Assembly (NCBI RefSeq): GCF_007859755.1
Contig: NZ_SJPF01000002.1
Location: forward strand, 9,524 to 73,523
Direction: 5' to 3'
Origin: Blastopirellula retiformator
GTDB lineage: Bacteria; Planctomycetota; Planctomycetia; Pirellulales; Pirellulaceae
DNA length: 64,000 nucleotides
Under the pieces are notes generated by a model. It searched no databases. It had not been told where the DNA came from and saw only the letters and a list, made by a program, of their open reading frames with translations. The translations under genes and the position numbers were made by a program. Shown here piece after piece: positions 54,356 through 63,823 of the stretch. Numbering within the stretch: position 1 is the stretch's first letter; each line of letters starts with the position of its first letter.

Positions 54356-55185
54356 ACGAAAGCCAACGTGAGCTATGGCGCAGGATCGAGACGTTTTCGA
54401 TTGACGAAGGACACGAACAACTGACGTTCGCGCGGCGACTGGCCCGCGAGAATGGTTGGTCGCACGCATTCGCACAGCGCGTGATCGACGAGTACAAACG
54501 CTTTCTGTTTCTCGCTAAAGCGGCCGGGCATCCGGTGACGCCGTCGGAAGAAGTCGACCAGGCGTGGCACTTGCACCTGGTTTACACGCGGTCGTATTGG
54601 GAGCGACTGTGCGCTGAGGTTTTGCAGTGCCCGCTGCATCACGGACCGACCAAAGGCGGCGCAGCCGAAGCGGAGAAGTTTGAAGATTGGTACGAGCGAA
54701 CCAAGCAGAGCTATGCCGAACTGTTTGGCGAAGCGCCGCCGGAGGATATCTGGCCGCCGTCGGCGATTCGGTTTGATCCGGCGACCCGGATGCAGATGGT
54801 CGACGTCAGCGCGAACTGGGTGATCCCGAAGTTCACTTCGCGCTTTCCCACTTTGGTCGGCGGATGCGTGCCGGTCTTGCTGGGCGCGACGTGGTACACG
54901 GGGCTGCTAGGGGAAAGCGACTTAATGCTATTCATCCGCGGCGGCGCGGTGATCCTGGTGCTGATCTTCGTCTTTGTCTTGCTGGTCAAGTTGTTTGGCT
55001 CTAAAAAGGGGCGAAACGGCGGGAGCGGCTGCTCGTCCAGTTCGGGATGCGGCGGAGGTTGGTTCTTCGGGGGAGGCGGCGGCTGCAGTAGCGACAGCGG
55101 ATGTAGCAGCGACAGTGGCTGCAGCAGCTCTGGCTGTGGGAGCAGTTGCGGAGGCGGCTGCGGTGGTGGCTGCGGCGGGGACTAA
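54352..55185 (+). CDS. Glycine-rich-domain (GRDP/TIGR04222-like) membrane protein
   Basis: 277 residues from ATG 54352, overlapping the hydrolase stop, with AAAGAGG upstream. The N-terminal ~130 residues match the GRDP type: TPSEEVDQAWHLHLVYTRSY then WERLCAEVLQCPLHHGPT. Two membrane spans (~190-235) follow. The last ~50 residues are almost only Gly, Ser and Cys, with 15 or so Cys in repeats such as CSSDSGCSSDSGCSSSGCG. Such tails occur in TIGR04222 membrane proteins of unknown role. The Cys-rich tail may be metal-binding or cross-linked. Confidence 0.82.
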   Translation: MNESQRELWRRIETFSIDEGHEQLTFARRLARENGWSHAFAQRVIDEYKRFLFLAKAAGHPVTPSEEVDQAWHLHLVYTRSYWERLCAEVLQCPLHHGPTKGGAAEAEKFEDWYERTKQSYAELFGEAPPEDIWPPSAIRFDPATRMQMVDVSANWVIPKFTSRFPTLVGGCVPVLLGATWYTGLLGESDLMLFIRGGAVILVLIFVFVLLVKLFGSKKGRNGGSGCSSSSGCGGGWFFGGGGGCSSDSGCSSDSGCSSSGCGSSCGGGCGGGCGGD

Positions 55186-55512
55186 GAAGAAAAGCGAAAA
55201 GCGGAAGGCGGTAGGAATTTGGTCAGCGACAGATTGGCGAGGGCCACGGGTTCGGTCGATCGTCATGCTGGTTTCGACATCGATCCCTGCCGCTTTCCCT
55301 CGGCTCGCGGATCGGGCTGCGATTGGGACGTATCTCGCTTGATTTTTCGTGCTTTTGCGCGTCTGTTCGCGCCAAATTGCTGCCCGTTGGCACTTGGCGC
55401 TGAAAAAACAACTTTGCGTATGGTCAGCCGGTCGCTGGGGGGCTATTTTCAGAGGGGCAAAGCACGCACGCTTTCCCTCGCAAATCAGACTCTCCCGTCA
55501 AGGACCCGCCTA
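55186..55512. other. No gene recognised (327 bases)
   Basis: Short GCTTTCCCTCGGCTCGCGGAT (55290-55310) resembles half of the CCCTCGGCTTGCGCCTCGGG repeat seen at 48275. The last ~100 bases should contain the promoter of the DUF1080 gene. No frame here is convincing. Confidence 0.45.
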
Positions 55513-56166
55513 ATGAAACGTATCTTGCCGCTGCTCGTTCTTACCCTGCTCGGCGCCGTCGCCAACGTTGCGACGCTGCATGCCGAAGAAGAAGGCTTCA
55601 CCTCGCTGTTCAACGGCAAAGATCTGGAAGGCTGGATTGGCGCGGTCAACGGCTACTTCGTGGAAGACGGCGCGATCGTTTGCGATCCCAAGAAGGGTGG
55701 CAATCTGTATTACGGCAAAGAGTTCGACAACTTTGATCTGAAGTTCGAGTTCAAGCTCGAGCCGGGCGCCAACAACGGCCTGGCGATTCGTTCGCCGGTC
55801 GAAGGGAACCCGGCCTACAACGGGATGGAACTGCAGATCCTCGACACCGAGCACGAGCACTACAACAACATCAAGCCGTATCAAGCTCACGGTTCGGTCT
55901 ATGGCGTCGTTCCGGCCAAGCGCGGTTTCCTGAAACCGACCGGCGAGTGGAACAAGCAGGAAGTGATCGCCGACGGTCATCACATTAAAGTGATCCTCAA
56001 TGGCGAGACGATCGTCGACGCCGATATTAAGGAAGCCTCGAAGGATGGCACGGTTGACGGCAACGAGCATCCCGGCCTGCTTAATGAGAAGGGGCACATC
56101 GGCTTCTTGGGGCACGGTACCAAGGTCGAATTCCGCAACATCCGGATCAAGGCGCTCGATAAGTAG
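55513..56166 (+). CDS. Secreted DUF1080 (3-keto-disaccharide hydrolase-like) protein
   Basis: 217 residues from ATG 55513; the 55219 start adds 98 residues without similarity. Signal peptide to about TLHAEEE, then a complete single DUF1080 domain: FTSLFNGKDLEGWIGAVNGY, NNGLAIRSPVEGNPAYNGME, IGFLGHGTKVEFRNIRIKAL. Shorter than the 35445 paralogue and without its charged tail. Periplasmic or surface carbohydrate-active protein by family; substrate unknown. Single gene, with 268 bases of unassigned DNA after it. Confidence 0.9.
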   Translation: MKRILPLLVLTLLGAVANVATLHAEEEGFTSLFNGKDLEGWIGAVNGYFVEDGAIVCDPKKGGNLYYGKEFDNFDLKFEFKLEPGANNGLAIRSPVEGNPAYNGMELQILDTEHEHYNNIKPYQAHGSVYGVVPAKRGFLKPTGEWNKQEVIADGHHIKVILNGETIVDADIKEASKDGTVDGNEHPGLLNEKGHIGFLGHGTKVEFRNIRIKALDK

Positions 56167-56434
56167 CCGCTAGCAGTTTTTCTGTTAATTCTGGGGTTAT
56201 GCGCATTTTGCGTGTCGCACGGTAATTCCGGTGAATCCATCCAGGCCGCTCGGTCGATTGCTTAGATATCGCAGTCGACCGTAGCGGCTTTTTCCTTTTC
56301 TTGGCGGCGATTCTGACGCCGAGAAAATGATAGCAAATCGCCCTGTCAACGCTCTGCTGCGATCAGTATGATCTGACGGCTTCTTGGAACACGGGCCGCC
56401 GCTGCTCAAGGACTGAGACTGTACGCACAACGGA

Positions 56435-59389
56435 ATGATGCGAAACACACGGTTACTACTGGCGCTGGCTCTTATGGCGACTTCGTTCGTCATGACTCGG
56501 CCGGTTTGCGCCGACGGCCCTACCGACTTGTACGCCGTCGCGGCGAGCCAATATGCCCGCAAAGATTGGGAAGCGGCGATCATCGCCTTCGATCGCTTCA
56601 TCGACGACTATCCCAATCATTCGCTGACCGGGCCCATCTACTTCTATCGCGGTGAAGCGCTCGTCCAGCTCGAAGACTTCGCCAGCGCACGCGAATCGTA
56701 CGAACAATTCCTGCAGCAGGTGCAAACCCACGCCAGCCGACCGCAGGCCGAGTTCCGCATCGCCGAATGCTACTACCTGACCGGCGACCTGAAGCTGGCG
56801 AAATCCGACTTCGAGACCTTCGTCGCCGCCCGGCAGGATCATCATCTGTATTCCCACGCCCTCCCCTATCTGGGCGAGATCGCGCTGACAAATAAGAAAT
56901 ACGACGAAGCCGAAACCCGTTTTCACGCCGCCCTGGAGACCGCTCCTTCGCCATTGATGGCGGCAGAAGCCGAACTTGGCCTGGCTCGCGCCCTGCGTGA
57001 AAGTGGCCAACTGACCGCAGCTCGCAAAGCGTATCGAAATGTCCTGAAACAAGAGGCAATCGAAACTGGCGACGCCCAGTTTGAGCTTGGCGTGGTGGAA
57101 TATCGCCTGGGCAATCACCGCGTGGCGGTCGACCTGCTCAGCGAAGTCGCCAATGCCGCCGGTCCCAACATCGCGGTCGCCAAACTCTGGATCGCCAAAG
57201 CGTACTACGAAGTCCGCGATTGGCCGCAAGCCGAACAGCGCCTGCAAGAGCTGTCGCAGGATGAGTCGCTGCAAGCGTATCGCGATGAGATCGACTACCT
57301 GACGGCCCGGATCCGCCTGGAACAAGGGGGAACGAGCGAAGGCCTGGCTTTGTTAGAGCAATTGCTGGCCAACTATCCGGCGTCCGCCTGGTGTGACGAA
57401 TCGCTCTTCTACCTGACCGAAGCGGCGATCGTGACCGGCGACATCGACAAGGCGTCGGCCGCGGCCGAGAGGTTGATCCTGGAGTATCCGACGCGCGAAG
57501 CGACCCCCAAAGCGGTTCGTCTGGTCGCGGGCAAACGGCTCGAAAAAGAAGAATACGTCGCGGCGCTGCAGTTGCTCGAAGCGATTGGCAGCGGCGACGT
57601 AGCTCCCGAAATGAACAAGACGGCCGCCGCCTGGCAATTTGATTTGCCTTACTTGCGCGGGATCGCCCATCTGGGCGCCGGCAACACGGCCCGAGCCGCC
57701 GAGCTGTTGACCGCCGCCATTGACGCGACCAAAGATGTCGAGAAACAAGCGCCCGCGTATTACGCGTTGGGGTTGGCCGCGGATCGAACGGGTCAGGACG
57801 CCGAAGCGGCGCAAAACTTTGCGAAGTACTTGGAAATCGCGCCCCACGGCGACGAAGCTTCCGCGTCTCGCTTGCTGTTGTCGGCCGCTTTGGCTCGCAA
57901 TGGTCAGTTCGACGACGCCCAAGCGACGTACGCATTGGTCGAGCGGGCCCAGTGCGAACCGCGACTCTTTTTGCTGACGACCCGCCGTCTGGCCGAAGCC
58001 GCCCTGAAAGCAGGCGACAAGCAATGGGCCGGCCAGCTATTTGGGCTGTTGGCCGATGAAGCCAATCCCGAAGAATTCGTCAAAGCAGGCGTCGCCGGAC
58101 TCAGCTGGGTTCAGCTTGACGCCGCCGACGACGCGACGTCGATCGCCGCCATTCAGCAGCTAATCGAAAAAGATCCGACCAGCGCGTTGATTCCGTCGGT
58201 GTTGACCGGTCGCGCCAAGGTGCTGCTCGAGCGGAATCAAGCGGCCGAGGCGCTTACCATCTATCAACAGATCTATCGCGACTATCCCGAATCGGATTTG
58301 GCGCCAGGCGCGATGTTGACCGCCGCCCAGATCTTGAACGATCGTCAAGAGTTTGGCCGCTCCGCCGAACTCTATCGCACGCTGATTCAGGCGCCCAGCG
58401 AAGAGATGCAGTTGGACGACCTCCATTACCGTCTCGGCTGGGCTTTGGTCGATCAGGGTCGGCTGGAAGCGGCCGCCGATCAGTGGCGAATGATTTGCGA
58501 AAACTATCCTGACAGCCAACTATGGAGCGACGCGGCCTATCGTCGCGCCGAGAGCCTGCTGACGGCCGGCGATCCCCACGCCGCGACCGATTTGCTGACG
58601 CAGATCGTCGCGAAGGGAGACTCGCAAGTCGCGCCGCACGCCACTTACCTGCTGGGTCAAATCGCCGCCGGCCAAGCCGATTGGGAAGCGGTCGCCCAGC
58701 ACATGGCCAAATTGCAATCGCCCGAGTATGGCGAACAGTTGCAGATGATGGCTGGCTTCTGGCATGCCGAGGCCCTGTTTCATCAGCAAAAGTTCGGCGA
58801 GGCGGCGAAGTTGTTCGACAGCGTTGAGACCCTCTCACGCGGTCGGGAGCTTCCCTGGAACAGCACGATCGCCCTGCGTCGCGCTCAATTGGCCGCCCAC
58901 TTGGGCCAATGGGACGAGTCGCTGCGATTGGCCGAACTGGCGAGCGTCAGCTTCCCCGATTTTCAACAACGCTTTGAACTCGACTATCTCCGCGGCCGCT
59001 GCCTGGCTCGTCAGGCCCGGTTCGGTGAAGCCCGCGACGCCTATCAGTTGGTGATCGACTCTCGCGTTGGCGGAGCGACCGAAACCGCGGCGATGGCGCA
59101 GTGGATGATTGGCGAGACCTACTTCCACCAGAAGAACTATCAGGCCGCGATTCAGGCCTACTCACGCGTGGCGGCCCTGTACAACTTCCCTCGCTGGAAG
59201 GCAGGCTCGCTATTGCAGATCGGTAAATGCTACGAGATTTCCCGCCAATGGGAGAAGGCGCAGAAATATTACGACGAAGTAGCGGCCGGTTATCCCGAAA
59301 CGTTTTTTGCCGGCGAAGCTCAGCAGCGACTCAGCGTCATCAAGCAGCGACGTGAGACCGCCGGCGTGAAGACGACAGAGCGACGTTAA
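56435..59389 (+). CDS. Large secreted TPR protein, first gene of MotA-ExbD operon
   Basis: 984 residues (ATG 56435, with a second ATG at 56438). Signal peptide, then more than 20 TPR-like helical repeats through the whole length (for example YARKDWEAAIIAFDRFIDDYP; YFHQKNYQAAIQAYSRVAALY). It recalls YbgF/CpoB and BamD-type periplasmic TPRs but is far longer. It precedes the MotA/TolQ-like and ExbD genes by 84 bases, so it is likely the periplasmic scaffold of that energised complex (inference). No enzyme motif. Confidence 0.87.
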   Translation: MMRNTRLLLALALMATSFVMTRPVCADGPTDLYAVAASQYARKDWEAAIIAFDRFIDDYPNHSLTGPIYFYRGEALVQLEDFASARESYEQFLQQVQTHASRPQAEFRIAECYYLTGDLKLAKSDFETFVAARQDHHLYSHALPYLGEIALTNKKYDEAETRFHAALETAPSPLMAAEAELGLARALRESGQLTAARKAYRNVLKQEAIETGDAQFELGVVEYRLGNHRVAVDLLSEVANAAGPNIAVAKLWIAKAYYEVRDWPQAEQRLQELSQDESLQAYRDEIDYLTARIRLEQGGTSEGLALLEQLLANYPASAWCDESLFYLTEAAIVTGDIDKASAAAERLILEYPTREATPKAVRLVAGKRLEKEEYVAALQLLEAIGSGDVAPEMNKTAAAWQFDLPYLRGIAHLGAGNTARAAELLTAAIDATKDVEKQAPAYYALGLAADRTGQDAEAAQNFAKYLEIAPHGDEASASRLLLSAALARNGQFDDAQATYALVERAQCEPRLFLLTTRRLAEAALKAGDKQWAGQLFGLLADEANPEEFVKAGVAGLSWVQLDAADDATSIAAIQQLIEKDPTSALIPSVLTGRAKVLLERNQAAEALTIYQQIYRDYPESDLAPGAMLTAAQILNDRQEFGRSAELYRTLIQAPSEEMQLDDLHYRLGWALVDQGRLEAAADQWRMICENYPDSQLWSDAAYRRAESLLTAGDPHAATDLLTQIVAKGDSQVAPHATYLLGQIAAGQADWEAVAQHMAKLQSPEYGEQLQMMAGFWHAEALFHQQKFGEAAKLFDSVETLSRGRELPWNSTIALRRAQLAAHLGQWDESLRLAELASVSFPDFQQRFELDYLRGRCLARQARFGEARDAYQLVIDSRVGGATETAAMAQWMIGETYFHQKNYQAAIQAYSRVAALYNFPRWKAGSLLQIGKCYEISRQWEKAQKYYDEVAAGYPETFFAGEAQQRLSVIKQRRETAGVKTTERR

Positions 59390-59473
59390 CCGATGCTAGT
59401 GCATCAACTACTAAATACGAGTTACCGCCGGCGTCGCCCCATGCCGGCTTAGGAAGATCGGGAGTTTACTGAA

Positions 59474-60292
59474 ATGGAAGTCAGTCAGCTACGAACCGCC
59501 GGAGCAAACCTTCGCCGCTGGGCGATGATCGCGGCGTTTGGGGGCATGATGATCGCGGCGCCAGCGCTGGCGCAGGAAGGCGCCGACGCGCTCGCTTCGG
59601 CGACCGAATCGCCGATTCCGACCAAAAACATGCTGCAGGCCATTCAAGGCGGCGGCTTGCTGATGTATCCGATCGTGTTGTGCTCGTTTCTGCTACTGGT
59701 CTTCGTCTTTGAACGAGCGATCAGCCTGCGTGCCGGCCGAGTCATTCCTCGTCCGTTCGTAAAGCGGTTCCTCGAACAACTGCGCGAAGGGCAGATCGAC
59801 CAGGACGAAGCGCTCGCCCTGTGCGAAGAAAACAAAAGCCCGGTCGCCGAAGTATTCTCGGCTGCGGTCAAAAAATGGGGCCGCTCTACGGTCGAAGTCG
59901 AACAGGCGATCATCGACAGCGGCGAACGCGTCACCAACGGCCTGCGTCGTTACCTGCGGCTGTTTAACGGCATCTCGACGATCAGCCCACTGTTGGGGTT
60001 GCTTGGTACGGTGCTCGGCATGATCAAGGCGTTCAACGCGATCGCCACCTCCGACGCGATGGGCCGTCCCGAACTATTGGCCGCCGGCATTAGCCAGGCG
60101 CTGCTGACGACCGCAGCCGGTTTGACGGTGGCGCTGCCGGCCCTGATTGCGTATCTCTTCTTCGTCGGTCGGGTTGATCGGCTGGTGATGGAGATCGACT
60201 CGCTGGGTCAGGACGTCGTCAACGCGATTGCGTCGGACGGTTGGAAAGAACGCCGCGGCGGCGCCAAGAAGTCGTCGCGCCGCGCCGCGTAA
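59474..60292 (+). CDS. MotA/TolQ/ExbB-type proton channel
   Basis: 272 residues from ATG 59474. Cleavable-looking N-terminal signal (MIAAFGGMMIAAPALAQ), a membrane span at ~60-80 (LLMYPIVLCSFLLLVFVFER), and the paired conserved spans (GISTISPLLGLLGTVLGMIK, then ALLTTAAGLTVALPALIAYL). With the ExbD encoded 43 bases downstream it should form a proton-driven stator in the inner membrane. The signal peptide followed by a short periplasmic segment is the form common in planctomycete and delta-proteobacterial Exb systems. Confidence 0.94.
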   Translation: MEVSQLRTAGANLRRWAMIAAFGGMMIAAPALAQEGADALASATESPIPTKNMLQAIQGGGLLMYPIVLCSFLLLVFVFERAISLRAGRVIPRPFVKRFLEQLREGQIDQDEALALCEENKSPVAEVFSAAVKKWGRSTVEVEQAIIDSGERVTNGLRRYLRLFNGISTISPLLGLLGTVLGMIKAFNAIATSDAMGRPELLAAGISQALLTTAAGLTVALPALIAYLFFVGRVDRLVMEIDSLGQDVVNAIASDGWKERRGGAKKSSRRAA

Positions 60293-60335
60293 CCGCCAGG
60301 GCGAACGGATTCGCTCAACTTAAGGAGCCAGGAAG

Positions 60336-60764
60336 GTGCCTCTCAAAACGCATATCGACGAGACGCCGACGCTCAACTTGACGCCGATGATCGACATCGT
60401 CTTCTTGTTGATCATCTTCTTCATGGTCGGTACCAAATTTACCGAGCTTGAACGGAAGATCGGCCTCGAGGTCCCCGCCGTCAACGACGTCGGCGCGCTG
60501 ACCGCCGCGCCAGAGCGGAAGGTGGTCAACATTTATCGCGACGGGCGAATCATGCTCGATCGGCAGGAACTGGATATGGAACAGCTGCAAGCGACCCTCG
60601 CGGCCGCGCGCGGCGAATACGAGGATCTAGGCGTGCTGGTGCGCGGCGACGCCGAGATTCCGTTCCAGAACGTCGCCTCGGTCTTGAACGCCTGCCGCAG
60701 CGCCGGCATCAACGAGATGGGCATCTCCGTTCGTTTGGCCCAACGAGAAACGAATACGAGATAA
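60336..60764 (+). CDS. ExbD/TolR-family protein
   Basis: 142 residues from GTG 60336 with AAGGAG 8-14 bases upstream. One membrane span near the N-terminus carries the proton-relaying Asp (LNLTPMIDIVFLLIIFFMVG). The periplasmic domain follows (ERKVVNIYRDGRIMLDRQEL, VLVRGDAEIPFQNVASVLNA). Partner of the MotA/TolQ-type channel upstream. Only three bases separate its stop from the next ATG. Confidence 0.94.
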   Translation: MPLKTHIDETPTLNLTPMIDIVFLLIIFFMVGTKFTELERKIGLEVPAVNDVGALTAAPERKVVNIYRDGRIMLDRQELDMEQLQATLAAARGEYEDLGVLVRGDAEIPFQNVASVLNACRSAGINEMGISVRLAQRETNTR

Positions 60765-60767
60765 CCA

Positions 60768-62918
60768 ATGGGCGCCTTGCTGGCCGACGCAAACTCGACC
60801 TGGCTCTCTTCCCACGTGATTTGGAACATCATGTGGGTCGGGCTTGCCGTGTTGACGATCTCGCTGCTCGTCCTGATGCAAACCCGCTGGGGGCAGGCCA
60901 AACCGCTGTCGAAGTGCGTCGTCCTCTCGATCTTCGCCCACGTGCTGCTGATCGCCTACGCACACATGACGCAGTTGTTTGCTCCGGGACCAGCCCGCAC
61001 GCCGGCGCCGATCAGCTTCAAGCTCGCTAACGTCGCGTTTGAAGAACAGTCCGACCGCCAGACGCAACAAAAGCGACAAGCCAAGCCGTGGGACGTCACC
61101 AACGTCGCCCAGTTGCCGTCGCCAAAGGCGGCGCCGCTCGCCCGGCCCGAAGATCAGTGGCCGATCGCCGCCGATGCTCCGCCAGAGTGGCCGCTCGAAG
61201 ACGCGCCGCTAAGCGAAGCGATCGCCCCGCCGGTCGAAATGGCCGAGGCGACCGAACTGGTCGAAAATCACACCGCCCCGGTCGAACCGTCGATCGCGCC
61301 GCGCGGATCGATGATCGCCGCCGCCGAGATCGCGGCAGTCGCGGCCGCGCCGGTTGCCGCCGAGGCCGCCGCCGAAGTTGCCGACGCGCTTGGCAACACC
61401 CCCATGGCGCCCACGTTGGCTCGCCGCGATTCGACCGGCCCGCCCGTTCCCGAAGCGACCGAGCCACAGATTGAGCCGAGCCAGGACGATCGGCACATGA
61501 ACGATCAGATCCATCAATTGGCCGAGATGGCGGCCACCGCCGCGCCGGCCGATGCGATTCAGAGCGAAATCGATCAGCTTCGGGCGGCCGATAACCGCAT
61601 CGACGGACCGACCACGACTTCGCCTGAGAGCGCCAACGGAACGCCGGCGCAGCTCGCCTCGGCGCGCGCCGCCGGCGATCAGAAGAAGCTCGCCCAGCTC
61701 GATACGCTCGGCGTACCGGCCCCGGCCACCAATCGCCGCACGCTTGCCGCGTCTCCTCTTCCCTTGGCGATGCAGGCCCGCGTCGCTGACAACCAGGCCG
61801 ACATCATTCAGGCCCAAGGGGGCGACCCGCGAATCGAAGCTTCGGTCGACGCCGCGCTCGTTTGGATGGCCGCCAATCAGGAAGATGACGGTCGTTGGGA
61901 CGCCGGCCGCCACTCTTCCGGCAGCGAGCAGCAAGTGCTTGGTCATGATCGTTACGGCGCCGGCGCTGATGCCGATACCGGCGTGACCGGCCTGGCGGTG
62001 CTCGCCTTCATGGCGCGTGGTCATACACACCTGGAAGGCAAACATCGCACAAATGTCCAACATGGGCTGGAGTTCCTCATCTCGCAGCAGCATGAGACCG
62101 GCTCGCTGGCTGGCGAATCGCGGCTGTTCGCCCAGATGTACTGCCACGGGATTGCGATGCTCGCGCTCAGCGAAGCGTACGCGATGACCCGCGATGATCG
62201 CATTCGCCCCGCCTTGGAAGCGGCCCTGAACTACTCGTTCCAGTCGCAGCATCAAACCTCCGGCGGTTGGCGGTATCAACCCGGCGACCTGGGCGACACC
62301 AGCCAGTTTGGTTGGCAGGTGTTGGCGCTGCACAGTGCGCAATTGGCCGGCATCGAAACGCCCGAGCGGACCCGCGAACTGATGACCCGCTTTTTGCGGA
62401 GCGTCTCGTCGGGCGATCACAACGGGCTGGCCAGCTACCGACCCGGCGAACGGACCAGTTCGGTCATGACCGCCGAGGCCCTGGTCTGCCGCGTCTTCTT
62501 GGACGCCGAAAATGGCCAGCAGACGGTTGACGAGGCCGCCAACTATGTTTCCCGTTTCGAGCCGGCGCCCGGCAAGCCGAACCTCTACTTCTGGTACTAC
62601 GGCACGATTGGCCTGCACCAACTGCAGGGGGATCGCTGGCGATCATGGAGCGCCTCGTTGCAGCGGCAACTGCTGACCAGCCAAGAGAATGGCGGGATGA
62701 ACGCCGGTAGCTGGAGCCCTGACACCGTTTGGGGCTGCTACGGGGGGCGGGTTTACACCACCGCCATGGCCACATTGTCGCTGGAAGTCTATTTTCGCTA
62801 TCTTCCGATCTACTATGACCTGCAGAACCGCCCTGCCCCGGTCGCCCAGGCCCCGCTACAGATTCCAGCTGGTGGCGTGCGGATCTCGTCAAAACCGGAA
62901 AATCTGGCGCCACGGTAG
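60768..62918 (+). CDS. Membrane-anchored protein with Pro/Ala-rich linker and alpha/alpha-toroid domain
   Basis: 716 residues. Two N-terminal spans (~17-38 and 48-68), then a ~250-residue Pro/Ala/Glu-rich region like that of TonB or TolA. A C-terminal domain of about 350 residues resembles prenyltransferase/squalene-cyclase repeats: VDAALVWMAANQEDDGRWDA, GVTGLAVLAFMARGHTHLEG, YSFQSQHQTSGGWRYQPGD and TVWGCYGGRVYTTAMATLSL. The DxDD catalytic motif of cyclases is absent, so a binding role is more likely. Directly after ExbD, in the place normally held by TonB or TolA. Confidence 0.85.
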   Translation: MGALLADANSTWLSSHVIWNIMWVGLAVLTISLLVLMQTRWGQAKPLSKCVVLSIFAHVLLIAYAHMTQLFAPGPARTPAPISFKLANVAFEEQSDRQTQQKRQAKPWDVTNVAQLPSPKAAPLARPEDQWPIAADAPPEWPLEDAPLSEAIAPPVEMAEATELVENHTAPVEPSIAPRGSMIAAAEIAAVAAAPVAAEAAAEVADALGNTPMAPTLARRDSTGPPVPEATEPQIEPSQDDRHMNDQIHQLAEMAATAAPADAIQSEIDQLRAADNRIDGPTTTSPESANGTPAQLASARAAGDQKKLAQLDTLGVPAPATNRRTLAASPLPLAMQARVADNQADIIQAQGGDPRIEASVDAALVWMAANQEDDGRWDAGRHSSGSEQQVLGHDRYGAGADADTGVTGLAVLAFMARGHTHLEGKHRTNVQHGLEFLISQQHETGSLAGESRLFAQMYCHGIAMLALSEAYAMTRDDRIRPALEAALNYSFQSQHQTSGGWRYQPGDLGDTSQFGWQVLALHSAQLAGIETPERTRELMTRFLRSVSSGDHNGLASYRPGERTSSVMTAEALVCRVFLDAENGQQTVDEAANYVSRFEPAPGKPNLYFWYYGTIGLHQLQGDRWRSWSASLQRQLLTSQENGGMNAGSWSPDTVWGCYGGRVYTTAMATLSLEVYFRYLPIYYDLQNRPAPVAQAPLQIPAGGVRISSKPENLAPR

Positions 62919-63160
62919 GTTACCCGCCCACAGGAGGTTGCCCGCACCGTTGGGCTCGTAATTGTTCCCTTTACAGTCGGCGGGGGACGAGTAAAATTGA
63001 TCGTTGGATGTGGCAGGTGGCCACACCCTTCGCGCATTTGGTTTGCGCAAAGGACCGCACGAGTATTGGTTCTGGCAGGGCCCACCTGAGGCGCCTGCCC
63101 GCTTTCGCCTACTTGGTTGCGTGTTCTATCTCCGTCTTCGTTTGACCACGAGGTAAGAAC

Positions 63161-63340
63161 ATGGGTTTAGGCGTTAACGAACTGTTGATCGTGTTGGGCA
63201 TCGTTATCTTGCTGTTCGGCTCTACCAAGATCCCGCAGCTAATGCGTAGCATGGGACAAGGCATTAGCGAGTTTAAAACGGGAATGAAAGATAAGCCCGT
63301 TGAAGACACGGACGAAGAAGAAGAAGCAAAAAAGGCCTAG
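63161..63340 (+). CDS. tatA: Sec-independent translocase subunit TatA
   Basis: 59 residues, ATG 63161. Typical TatA: short membrane helix (ELLIVLGIVILLFGSTKIPQ), FG hinge, amphipathic helix (MRSMGQGISEFKTGMKDK) and an acidic tail. Exports folded twin-arginine proteins such as the DUF1552 protein in this window. A second tatA/B-like gene follows 54 bases on; no tatC is present before the window ends. Confidence 0.92.
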   Translation: MGLGVNELLIVLGIVILLFGSTKIPQLMRSMGQGISEFKTGMKDKPVEDTDEEEEAKKA

Positions 63341-63394
63341 CCACCTAGACTGCCTCTTTTTCTCGATTCGCGTTACCAACGAAGGGATTGTCCT

Positions 63395-63748
63395 ATGCTG
63401 ACTCTACCTGTCGTTTCCATGCCCGTCCTGTTCGGATTTCTGGGCGGTCTGGGAATGCAAGAGATGATGATCGTCGCCGTGATCGCGGTGCTGCTGTTCG
63501 GCAAAAATCTGCCGTCGGTCGCCCGGTCGCTGGGACGCAGCTACGCCGATTTCAAAAAGGGACTTAGCGACATCCAGTCCGAGTTCCACAGCGCCACCAA
63601 GGAAGTCGAAGATACGGTCAACGACCGGGGATACTCGTCCAGCTCGTCGAGTTCCTCCAGCTACGATGACTATGACGACTACGCCGAGGCGACCGCCCCC
63701 AAGTTCGAGCCGCCCCCGGCCGAACCGCAAAAGGTCGAAAACGGCTAA
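63395..63748 (+). CDS. TatA/TatB-like protein with Ser/Asp/Tyr-rich tail
   Basis: 117 residues. An N-terminal extension precedes the membrane helix (MQEMMIVAVIAVLLFGKNLP), then the amphipathic helix VARSLGRSYADFKKGLSDIQ. The C-terminal ~45 residues are low complexity: a run of nine Ser, then YDDYDDYAE and a Pro-rich end. The first residues could be an extension or the real start could be the second Met. The sequence cannot decide between TatA and TatB roles. Confidence 0.85.
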   Translation: MLTLPVVSMPVLFGFLGGLGMQEMMIVAVIAVLLFGKNLPSVARSLGRSYADFKKGLSDIQSEFHSATKEVEDTVNDRGYSSSSSSSSSYDDYDDYAEATAPKFEPPPAEPQKVENG

Positions 63749-63823
63749 TCGCCTGGCGCAGGCCCTTTTTGTCCTCCCCTCCCCAGATATCCGCTAGTCG
63801 GCGCCGGGGAAAACCGATAAACT

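Noticed and set aside
61209-62621. 470-codon minus-strand frame
   Set aside because: Antisense to the toroid protein; no recognisable family.
60768-62918. Functional squalene or hopene cyclase
   Set aside because: The toroid repeats are present but the DxDD acid motif is not, and the protein has a membrane anchor and TonB-like linker.
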